Shown one piece after another: positions 11,993 to 22,156 of a DNA stretch of 64,000 nucleotides (the stretch's first letter is position 1; each line of letters starts with the position of its first letter). A model generated the notes under the pieces. That model searched no databases. It was not told the DNA's origin and saw only the letters and a program-made list of their open reading frames with translations. The stretch is from Rachycentron canadum (taxonomy: Eukaryota; Chordata; Actinopteri; Carangiformes; Rachycentridae): positions 8,538,361 to 8,602,360 of the forward strand of contig CM076660.1 in the NCBI GenBank assembly GCA_038496675.1. The letters run 5' to 3'. A program made the position numbers and the translations under genes.

Positions 11993-12960
11993 TGTTAATC
12001 ACCATAGGCACACTTTACAGATTTGTCTCTGTGGCATCATGGCAGGATTATATACCTGGCCCTAGAATACCTGGTCCCCAAGACCACCAGAGGCCTCAAA
12101 TTCTGTACATTCACTGTGTGTCAGTTGGTCTGTGGTCCAAATACTTTAAGGAATGTACCACTTCAACATTAACTGAGGCATGTTATGAAAGTTGTTTTTT
12201 TGTTTTGTTTTTTTTTATTTCAATTAGTACTGTGTATGGTACATTCTCCTACATAACGTTTGTTTGAATTACACCAAAATAATTCAACACAAAGTAAACC
12301 TACATGAGACAGGACATCAGGGGCCACCTGCAGCCACTAGGGGTCAGAGGGCCCCCTAGTGGATTAATCCATTAGTGGCATACAATGAAGTCCGTGCTAG
12401 AGGTTAAACTTAAATCATGTTGCTTTATTGCATTGAAATAAAGAATTAATTAATAAATCTGTAGTTGTAGTAAACAGTAGGTGGTCATCTTTTTTGCATT
12501 TTACTGTATTTGATAATGAGAATCCAGCTTTTAAACTTGAATTTCTTTGCCATAAATATGACAAATTTCTTTAAAATAGTTAATCGTAACATTTTTAATT
12601 TTTAACTGCTGATACCAGGAAAAATAGACACATTTTTCTTCATTCTATGTTCATGTTTGTTCCCCACAGCACAATTTTAACCCAAATACTGTTGAATACA
12701 CGTAGTAATATAGACATATTCAGCATTTATTCATTTATTTTTATTTTACAGGTTATCAGTCAGCTGTAATATATCAGTGAGTTCCAGTTATACAGCAGTT
12801 TTTCACTTTTTTTCCATTCATTAAGATAACCATAACTCATTATGTTTTGATGTGTCACTTTGGAAACTCCAAGGCTATGAACTATCAAAGTGCTTGTTTG
12901 AATTTTTTTTCTTCCACTTGTATGGCAACCAACCTATAGATTAATTTCAGAGAAACTTAA
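11993..12960. other. Intergenic region upstream of the second cytokine gene
   Basis: AT-rich, without a recognisable gene. It contains an inverted pair of CCACTAGGGG-type motifs at 12,334-12,362 (listed separately). Confidence 0.5.
12334..12362. promoter_or_regulatory. Inverted pair of CTCF-like core motifs
   Basis: CCACTAGGGG at 12334-12343 (+) faces CCCCCTAGTGG at 12352-12362 (the minus strand reads CCACTAGGGGGCCC). The core resembles the CTCF consensus CCASYAGRKGGC with one or two mismatches. This is a motif-only call. Confidence 0.35.
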
Positions 12961-12981
12961 CCACGCAATAATCGGTCACAT

Positions 12982-13060
12982 CTTATCTTAAAACCTAGGA
13001 GGATATCATTTTCTTTGTAATGGAGTGAAAAGTCATGGTGTAGGCAAAGCAAGTATAAAT
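12982..13060 (+). promoter_or_regulatory. Promoter of the second il4/13-like gene: GATA site and TATA box
   Basis: CTTATCT lies at 12982-12988 (reverse of AGATAAG) and TATAAAT at 13054-13060 in the same GCAAGTATAAAT context as the first copy. The following CCTCAGAATGA also matches the first copy. This homology supports a shared origin and similar regulation. Confidence 0.65.
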
Positions 13061-13125
13061 ATTGTGTTGTCAAGCAAGACCTCAGAATGATCGATTCAAA
13101 AGGCTTCTTGCAAAAAGCTGTAATC

Positions 13126-14381
13126 ATGAAGTCAATGTTTCTGCTGGTGTCTGCTGTTGCTTTGCTGGTCAATCCAGCTGTTGCCACACCTGTTTCCAAG
13201 GCTGAGTCTCACATCCTGAATAGTATATTTGAGCTGTCTGAAAGCTGCAGAGCATCTCTCACAGAGGTAAAAACTTTTTATTTAACAATTTTCTTGACTT
13301 ATTTTGGAAACCATTTATTGTTCTGTCATGTTTCAACATTTTATGTCTGGGAAAAAAAAGCCAACACTGCTATTTTAACTCCTTATTCAAACATGTGCCA
13401 CAGGATTTCTTTGTAGAGCGTGTAAGGAATCTGACTGAAGGCCAGAATGGATGTAAGGTGAGCAGAATGTTCTGTTCTTGAAAGATTATTGGTTATAGTT
13501 GAGTTGTGCTGAGTTCAACAAAGGAAATGTTACTACTGCCATAGTAAAAAACATGTTTCTGCTCTTAGTGTGGTTTCAAAGCATTCACACTACCAGTAAT
13601 TCTAACACTGAATAATAACTCCTTTCATTCATGGAGATTTTGACCTAAAAATAATAATAACTCATAGACATATTACAAAGGACATTGCCCTCAATGGCAT
13701 CTCCTGCAAAGCTATGGTCCCTTTACATAACTACCTGTGGCTGCTTTATTTTTTGTATAGATAAATTATTTGATTTATCAGTAGAATACTTTTACTCCAT
13801 TACATAACTGCACATGTATAATAACACATTCAGACTTTGTGTGAGACTTTAATAAAAGCATAAAGCTGAATGCTTAAGAAATCTTAGGAGGAGAATTTAC
13901 TCACATGTATGTTGGATATTTTAGAAGGATGTTTTTGTTTTGTTTTTTCTTTGTTTTTTTTTTTTTCGTTTTTTTTTTTTTTTGCTGTTTGTCTTGTTTA
14001 TGTTTTTAAGGTTATTATGTTTTTCACAGGAAAGATTCTTCTGCAAAGTGCAAAATATTCTGAATCAAGCTAAAATCCCCTGCAAAGACTTAGAGAAGCT
14101 CACTAGAACCGTGAGCAGTTACAATTCTGTCAAAATGGTAAGAACTGAGAGCTGTGTTTATCTGTTAAATGTGACATAAAGATTTTACAAAAGAGTATAG
14201 ACTACCACACTCTTTTGTTTAGATAGACAAAGACAAATGAAATAATCTGTGTGCTGACCACATGTCTATTTTTCAGGCGAAGTGTACATCGGCAGTACTT
14301 AAGAAAAATAATGAAGAGAATGTATCCCTATTTTTTCAACATGTGAAGAAATGTGTCCGGGTCAGAAACTGGAATAATTGA
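13126..14381 (+). CDS. il4/13: IL-4/IL-13-like cytokine, second tandem copy (135 aa)
   Basis: Exons are 13126-13266, 13404-13457, 14030-14137 and 14277-14381. They encode 47+18+36+34 residues with phase-0 introns, the same plan as the upstream copy. The signal peptide is MKSMFLLVSAVALLVNPAVA with likely cleavage before TPVS. Mature Cys are 41, 64, 70, 83, 104 and 127. Four align with the first copy, and 41 and 83 are specific to this gene, giving six (room for three disulfides). N-glycosylation motifs are NLT and NVS. Shared blocks with copy 1 include SAVALLVNP/SALALLVSP, the F.VE.V..L segment opening exon 2, and FFCKV opening exon 3. An in-frame upstream ATG at 13087 would add 13 residues; I prefer 13126 because it places the hydrophobic core normally. 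The family call has the same caveats as copy 1. Confidence 0.82.
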
Positions 14382-14575
14382 AGTACAACACTGAACGTTG
14401 TTGTGTACAGGTGTTATTTATTGATATTGTTGTAATTTATCTGAATCTATCAAACACACCTGCATGTTTTTGACTGTTAAAAATTTGAACTACATATTTA
14501 TTGTAATCCTACTATATTGTATTTATATCTAATTATAAAGTGTTTCCAGAATAAATAAGTCTAATTCTTCATGAA
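14382..14575 (+). other. il4/13: 3' UTR of the second il4/13-like gene
   Basis: Contains an ARE nonamer TTATTTATT at 14414-14422, a marker of unstable cytokine mRNA, and a poly(A) signal AATAAA at 14550-14555. It is homologous to the 3' UTR of the first copy. Confidence 0.7.
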
Positions 14576-16442
14576 CGCTATATGGAAATAGTTTGTGCTG
14601 TGTGTCATTTACTTATACTTTTTCCATTGAGGTTCTTCAAACTACTGACAGACTTGAGTGTTTCTGACTCATATTTGTGCTCTTTTAAACTCACGGTCTT
14701 GAACACAAATTTCACCCCAACACTTCGTCTTGGGTTCTGACTTTCATTTTATAGACATTGAATTTCCTTTTCTAACTTAGCCGATCAGTTGATCATTTAC
14801 TTTTCAATAGCACCCTGGGGGAACCATATGATGAGGTGCCATCTACGTGTTAGCAGGTCTGGAAATAGCAATGCAGAAACATTTAGAAGTTCAAATGATT
14901 ACTCAAATATTTATGATTTTGTAAATCATTCAGCTCACAGAGAACTTCTAAAGAACCCTGTTTTCGTGGAGTGCACTCAGCCAATCGGGGCGCCCCAGAA
15001 ATACATCTGTGTAGATGCTCTCTGCCTGGCTGTGGTGAGCTGGTTCCCTTACTGACTGCGGAGTTCTCTGAAAGGAACATGTTTCACCACTCTTTTCCCT
15101 CTTGCCTTAGACAATGTACCCGTCACTCAGTGACTTGATGCAATGTGAGAGCTATGGGGAGACTTGCTCTTGGTGGTGGTTGGGTCTCTGTGTGGCATTG
15201 AGCTGGTGTGTATGTGCGCTACTGAACCGTGGCTTCCTCATTACTAAATAAAGAGAATTACTCTCCTTTTCAACTGTGCTTTTTATAGAACTGTTGCAAT
15301 ATTCTCAATACTTTCTATACCCTTCCCTCCCATGTTTTTCCTTGAAGGAGCAAAGGACAAATAAACTCTCAGATCAATTTAACACTGTGTTAAAGAGATC
15401 TGGATGCTCACTGGCTGATAAATGCTAGCAGAACAAGTATTGAGAGCCTTTAAGCGATTAAGAGAAGCATCTTCAATATAAATCTTCCATTCACAATCTC
15501 ACTGAAGTTAAAGCACAGAAGTGTTACCAGCAAAAACACAAGACCTACTAATTATTATGCTGATGTCCCTGGTGAGTGTTTTATTACAATATTACTTCTA
15601 TATTACTGTATCATAAAGTTTAATTAGTATTACATATACATCAATGTTTATATTAAGCAATATTTTGACTTTGTAGCAGGTCAAGAAAGCTGTTTTATTT
15701 GCCTTTTTATACAAAGATCACATAGTTTAGAATGAAATGTGCAAAATGCTCAAAATTGTACTTCATTGTACTTGTGGGTTAGTACTTTCAACCACTGATA
15801 ACAAATGTTTGTTAAATGTATATATTTCAACTGATTTCAGTCCTGTTGTGTTACTATTAGTTTGTCTTACAGAGAATATTGTCATTGTGACATCAAATCA
15901 TCAATGTAACCCGCCTGTGGGAATGTTTGCAAGTATGCAGATATAGTTGAATCGCCCCTAGGCAATATAACCAGGCCTGTTATTCAACAGTATCACACCA
16001 GCTCTGTTCTTCTACCTGTTCTACCAGCGGGTATCGTGCTGCCAACCATCTCTGTGGCAAACGCTTCACAACAAGAGCAACAGATCTTTACTCTTCGACC
16101 AGCATCATGTAAACATAAATCTCTTTAGATGTGTAAAAAGACAACGTTAATCCCGGACCTTCATTGATGTTTAGAGCAGCTTGATAAATAACTTTATGTT
16201 ACACTCTTCCGCTTGATCCATAACACACACACAGACACACTCTCTAAGCACCGGCTGCCTCCGCTGCTTTTTATTGTGCTCCTGGTCGATTAGCCTCGGG
16301 GCTGTCTTCAGGGCCTGGGGCCAGTGGGAGCACGCATGGGGAGGGCGTGTGACTGCATCTGCTAGGGGACCTCCTTCGGGGGCCCCACTGTGGCCTGGCT
16401 CGGGTTTTCATGTCTATCTTCAAAGGCACAGCACCATGGAGG

Positions 16443-16468
16443 GAGAGAGAGAGAGAGAGAGAGAGAGG
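16443..16468. repeat. (GA)n microsatellite
   Basis: Uninterrupted GA dinucleotides. Confidence 0.95.
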
Positions 16469-17140
16469 CAGACAGTTCACTGACAGTGATGCTGCCATTG
16501 TTTTTTTCCCTGGTGGCCTCCCTCAGTCAGTGCACAGTATCTGGGGTGAAGGAGCGTGTCAACACCAAGCTGCTTCTGACTGCCCCGAGAACACGCTTTT
16601 CACGCTCAAGGCTATCAGAAATATCACACTGTGGTTTTTCAAACTCTCCTTTGCTCTATCATTTGAAAATGATTTTGAAAACTCAGACTGGTATATCTTG
16701 TTGGCAGCATGGCCATTACTCCTGAAATATAAATTAGTCATCTTGGATTAATATTAAAAAGATTTTAACATGATGTGCATCTGCAGAATCCTAATTTTGC
16801 TCCTATATCAAAATATATGTGGGAGTGTGTTTTCACAGCCCAGCCGATTTTTTTGAATTGCTCTATATTTGCTGTTTTTTGGGAAAAAAAAAAAAATCAA
16901 TAAAAAAAGAGGCCATAAAGGAGGTGTGTAAACAGACATGGCTGTAGACTGGATGATGGCCCTCCTGTGCAGGGCGGTGTAGCCTCTGCTCCTGCCTGTG
17001 GCTCCTCTGGGTGCTGTCACACAAGTTTACAGTCAGACTGTTCAGGCCGACAGAGACGCACTCACCTTGACATGATCAAGTCAGAAATGAAAAGAACTGA
17101 ATCCAGATAGTCATGATGACAGACATGTCAACCACAAGGC

Positions 17141-17450
17141 TTTCTTTCTTTCTTTCTCTTTCTTTCTTTCTTTCTTTCTTCTCTTTTGTCATCCTTCCCC
17201 ATCACGTTATTTCCCCTTGAGTTCCCCCTTCTTTTTACCCACCTTCCTACTTCATTTCATCCCCTTATTTTCTTACCTTAGTCTTACTTCCCCTTCCTAT
17301 TTTATTTCCTTCCTTTCTTTTTTCTTCAGCTTTTTCTTTCTCTTCCTCGCTGTCACTCTCCTTCCTTTGTCTGGTCTTCACTCCAACAGTCCTTTCCTTT
17401 TTTTCTCTCTTCTTTCCACTTCCCTTCTGCCTTTCCTCTGTCTCACTACA
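17141..17450. repeat. TTTC repeat and long pyrimidine-rich tract
   Basis: A TTTC array (17141-17185) runs into about 270 bases of mostly C and T on the plus strand. Confidence 0.9.
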
Positions 17451-19182
17451 CAACACCCACATTTTCTTGGAGAGGATTATTATGTTCAGCAGACTATTGT
17501 TATTATAAGTTCATATACTCTGATCTGAGGTTGTGTGCAGACCTGCACCTGACCAACTAAGTGCTTTGTGGAAAAAAAAAAAATCACGCCACAGTGAGTT
17601 ATTTCTGGCTGGGCTAATCTTATTTCTCTGGGCACTTTGATAATGGAGAAGACTTGAATAATGAATGGGGTGTATAATACTTCTTCCTCAGGTCTGCTGA
17701 ATGAATTAAGCAAGTGCTTATGAGTGAGTTTATGTTAGAGTCTCTAACATAATGTCCTCTCAATTCCACACTCTCATGTTGTATTTTTGGAATTAGAGCA
17801 CAAATACACACGTCAGCAGAGCTCAGTGAAGAAAAAATGGAGTAATCACTGTTAATGTGTGCTGAAATGCAGTGTACACAATTATCCCCTTACCATCTCT
17901 CTCTCTCTCTCTGTGTGTGTTTACATCGCTTCGTGTGTGTGTGTGTGTGCATATCTCAATAGGCTCTGCATAATATATGGTGTGTTAGTTGGCAGACAGC
18001 TTGACCTCACACACAGACTTTGGGACTAAATGTTTCTCAATGACAGAGGTTTTCTCTGCAGAGCTGACACTTGGATCAGACCAATAGTCTTGTGTGAAGT
18101 GAGGCCATTGGCCATTAACAGAATTTATGAGTGTGTTTAATCATTGATTTGTTTGACTGACTGATGATTTCATTTGTAAGCATTGTAAAAACAACAGCTT
18201 TAAATACATTTGGCAATAAATACTTAACAACAGCCAGCACATTTATGCCGAGACTGTAATTTACATTTAGGTTGTTTACTTTGTTTTATTTGTTCCTGTT
18301 AAATGAATCATATTTTAGACTTCAGAATCTAAAAATATTATGAAAAATGTACCGCAATGATGATGCTATCAACAGCTAAAAATATTACATATTACCCCTG
18401 ATCATAATATAATGGTGCTGATTAAAAAAAAAAAAAAAAGGATTTAAATGAATCCATTGTTTAATTCACACCTTTCAGTTAAGTAAACACGATCTCACCC
18501 TTACAAGTAAGTGTTATCACTTAAGTTTACACTGTAAGTATATCAGTGAAAGTACGGGCTTTATTACATGTATGGATATTTATCACCAATGTATTAATCT
18601 GTAGATGGCATAAATAAAACTGATTTTATAGTATTTTATACTGTGTAGTTTTACTGAAAAAGAATGCATTGTATTAAATGTGATCTTAATCTGTGAAGTA
18701 ACAAGTGGGGGCACCTATAAAATTTTTATAGTAGAAATATGGAGTCACATAAAATGACAATACCACTTCACACAGCACTCCAGTGAATGTGCTCTTCTCC
18801 CATCACTAATATCTGTGGCCACAAGTCGCAATCTGCTGGTTTCACACACCAGAAAAACCAGAGAGAGGAACTGGAGCCATGCAGGTGCTGTATGGCTCCA
18901 GATCTACACCTTAAAAAGACACCCATCACCCAGGCCTCAAGTTTCCAAAGAGTAACACAAGCTCAGTGTGTGTGTGTGTGTGTCTCCATGCCCGTGTTGC
19001 ACACAGGTATGTGTATCCACTGAGCAGTGTGTCGGTCCTGACCCGTTTGGCTTCTGATGATAACAGAAGGTGACTAACAGAGAGCGCAGACTCTCTGGCC
19101 ACACTTTCATTTGTTGCTACTGGCATCGGATGAATTATTGAGCTCTGGGTGTCTTGTCTTCGCGGTGGGGGTTGAACAGACC

Positions 19183-19312
19183 GTGTGTGTGTGTGTGTGT
19201 GTGTGTGGCTGCATTCCTCAGCAATCAAACAGAGCTTTCATCCCCATTCTGTCAAAAATGGTCTGTCCTGCATGAAAACATCTTCAGCAAACACACACAC
19301 ACACACACACAC
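19183..19312. repeat. Inverted (GT)n and (CA)n microsatellites
   Basis: GT repeats at 19183-19207 and CA repeats at 19290-19312 are about 80 bases apart and could pair as a hairpin. Confidence 0.9.
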
Positions 19313-19420
19313 CGTCTCCATTTCGCTCTCACCCCTCTTCTCTCTTTCTCTCTGTTTGTATGTCTTTTATTATTATTATTATTATTATTTAATTTCCACT
19401 GTCTCAGTCACTATCGGCTC

Positions 19421-20830
19421 CTAATTCTCGTCGTTTCTGGCCGTTTTAACAGCCTCAGCCTTCGACAGATCTGAATCTGAACTTGCTCTCGCCTTTACGC
19501 GCGGGCCGACGCACAGGTTGGCGCGCAGACCCAACACATCGCGATTATATTGCCCAAGAAAATGCAATATACCTTTGAGCTGCTGCTGAATAATTGAGGG
19601 GCCCTCGGTCGCCACATGCTGCCAACGCTCACAAGCCTTCAGCTCAACTTACCACGCAGCCGGTGCGTTATGATACCAAAGATCAATAATTCACACCAGA
19701 AGCTCCTCATTCAGCAGCGACATGTGGGGCTTTCCGCGCCTTTACAACCATTACTATCATTCTTAGAAAGTTTATTAATAATCTTTTAAAATACGATTCA
19801 TTAAAAAAAAAAAAAAAACTTCCTCGTTAAAAAAAAAAAAACCTGGCCCTTTACACAGAGGCTGTTTTTACCTCGCGCTCCCCTCGCAAAGCCGAATTTA
19901 ACACAACAAATGAGAAGGTAATGACAATTCATCACCCCTCAGCATCAAAGGGAATATTAATAAGAGCCACAAACCGTTTTCCGTTGTTATTGCAACGTAT
20001 TGATCCTCCACAGTCTCACCGGGAAAATCACACAACCGGAGGCCATGTTGACGGTGGCTGAGATCCGGCGGGAGCTTTGCATTATTTTTGTTTTTTCATT
20101 TATTTATTAGATTCAGAATCGGATTCTAAGCAAAGAAAATCACGAATATGGAGTTAAATTGAATTTTAGCGACAAGAATAAAGATGTTTTACTTTAAAAC
20201 AAAAAAACAAAAAAAAAAAAGGGAGAGAGACGTTAAATTCAATTCAGAGTAACACCAACCTATGTTCGACAATAATGATAATAATTATAACAATAATAAT
20301 AATAATAATAATAATAATGTCTTTGGCCTAATCAGACATTAATAAATAAACATAACGACGATCCGTTGATATCAAATATAAATTAAATGAAAATAAACAT
20401 AGTAAATGGAAAAATACTTACACCTTAGCAAAAAATAATAATAATAATAATAATAAATAAATAAACTTCGTACTTAAACGTCCGTCTTTCCTCGGTCCAC
20501 CTGTAGTGTGTCCAGCTCGTCCCTCCCTAGAGTCAGCAGGCTTCCCGATCTGACCTCCCCTGCACATTGCTGCGCTTTATACCAATATAGCCTATAATTA
20601 ATATTGCATCGTCATTACTTAATAATTTCAAAGCCCATGCACGACATAACCCTGCGACAAGAGGGCATCCATAATTAAAAGTGCACTAATTAGAGAGGAA
20701 GGGGCCATTAGCAGCAGGCTGCGCTGCGCGGTCTGAAAATGGAGGCCCTTTATTTTCCCGCGGTGCTTGTATCATATACGACAAATACATATTTAATCCC
20801 AGCAGAGGTCTGTGGGGGTGGGAGGGTGGG
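19421..20830. promoter_or_regulatory. Candidate conserved non-coding islands downstream of pou4f3
   Basis: Two GC-balanced islands (about 19,440-19,750 and 20,500-20,830) stand out from AT-rich, repeat-laden flanks (AAT arrays at 20291-20319 and 20436-20466). The second island holds homeodomain/POU-like words CCTATAATTAATATTGCAT (20591-20609) and CCATAATTAAAA (20669-20680). The enhancer role is inferred from base composition and motifs only. Confidence 0.35.
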
Positions 20831-22156
20831 GTCATGAATAAAACAGCCCAAAGAGTTCCGACACAACAAACACTTTACAAAGGTTTTATCACCCGTCGGT
20901 GCCGCTGGATGTTCAGAAAACAACACGCGCCTCCATCTCCTTTCCTCGTTTGACCCAAGTCAAGCGTAAAGTAAAGGTCAGTGTAAACTACCACCTTTAC
21001 AGTCTCACACTTAATAGAATGAAAGTGAATAAAGCACAAAAATAACAAAGTCGCTGCTTCAGAGGAATTTTTTTTTTTTTTTTTTTAGAAAATAACCAAT
21101 AATTTATTAAGTTTAAAACTTCACACATTTGTTGTTTTTTTTTTTTAATTTTTCAAGTGAAATCAAGAGTGAGGAAAAAATAAATACTTGGTGTTACTAG
21201 GTGATGTAGGCCTATATACTGTTTATATATCTGGGCTATATAATAAATATATAGCTCACCTGCAATGCTCCAAAACATGTTCACATCAAAATATTAAAAT
21301 ATAGCAGCAGCCAAAAGCCACACGGATGTGCCTCATATATAACGGTGTCATTTCCATGTATTTTTTTTTTTTTTTTTTGAATTATTAAAGATAAAGAGAC
21401 TCAGTGTGTCATACCCTGTGAAAGAGTTCATCAATTACTCCTTTTTGTGCGTAAGTTACGACCACATAGTTCAAGAGGAGAGCAGATTTGCCAAAAGTCG
21501 TGGTGTTGGTTTAAAAAGGTGGGTGATTTTTTTTTTCTTCTTCTTCTTTTTAACTCTCTCATCATTGAATTCACATTACACATCAGTCTTATGGATAAAT
21601 TAAAAAAAAGAAAAAGTGGAAATGCCGGTGAGGATGTGATAATGTACTTCTGCGTATGTGAGACAGTGATGTGGAGCTCTGACCTCCACCAGCGATACAA
21701 AAAAAAAAAGAGATTAATACACAAAACCACTATTTCCTTTATCCTCCATCGACAACAACACTGACAACTAAACAGCCCACAGCCTCTACAGCTCTGTGTA
21801 TGTTGTTGTTGTTGTTGTTTTTTAAATTAATATCCCTAAACGTGACCAACTGTCAGGGTGAATTTACTGAAAATTCATACTCATTGTGCAAGATACATGA
21901 TAATAACACCACCACCCTCCCTCCACAGATCTATAACACAGTCATCTGTAAGTCCCATATCAATGACAAAAAGGGAAAAGTGCAACAACGGAGAGTGAGT
22001 GACACCAAAGGTTAAATCAAACCAAAAGTCTTTTAGGAGATAATCCCAGATGAGAAGTGAAGAGCTGTTGATAAATCCCTGTTAGTTAGGCTACTTAGGC
22101 TATTATTAATCACTCGATCAAAAATGTAGTAGGCTATTTTATTAATGATGTGAAAC
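20831..22156. other. pou4f3 3' flank, probably partly 3' UTR
   Basis: AT-rich, with poly-T runs at about 21,068-21,087 and 21,361-21,379. Several TTTATT words could serve as minus-strand poly(A) signals, and I cannot choose the transcript end. Confidence 0.4.

Larger units (their letters stand above)
14600..19420. other. Non-coding interval between the cytokine and pou4f3 blocks
   Basis: No gene was recognised. It includes a (GA)n run (16443-16468), a TTTC/pyrimidine-rich tract (17141-17450), CT/GT repeats (17895-17950), a GT run (about 18966-18984), an inverted GT/CA pair (19183-19312) and a TTA repeat (19366-19390). A TATA-like word, short ORF and donor-like site near 15,475-15,570, and an AATAAA near 15,247, are not enough to call a gene. 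Confidence 0.5.

Noticed and set aside
13087..13126. Upstream ATG as the true start of the second cytokine
   Set aside because: It would place 13 polar residues before the signal peptide, and it lies only 33 bases after the TATA box, near the expected cap site.
15470..15580. Possible third cytokine first exon (TATA-like word, short ATG frame, GTGAGT donor)
   Set aside because: The ATG frame is only five codons before the donor, with no signal peptide and no matching downstream exons.
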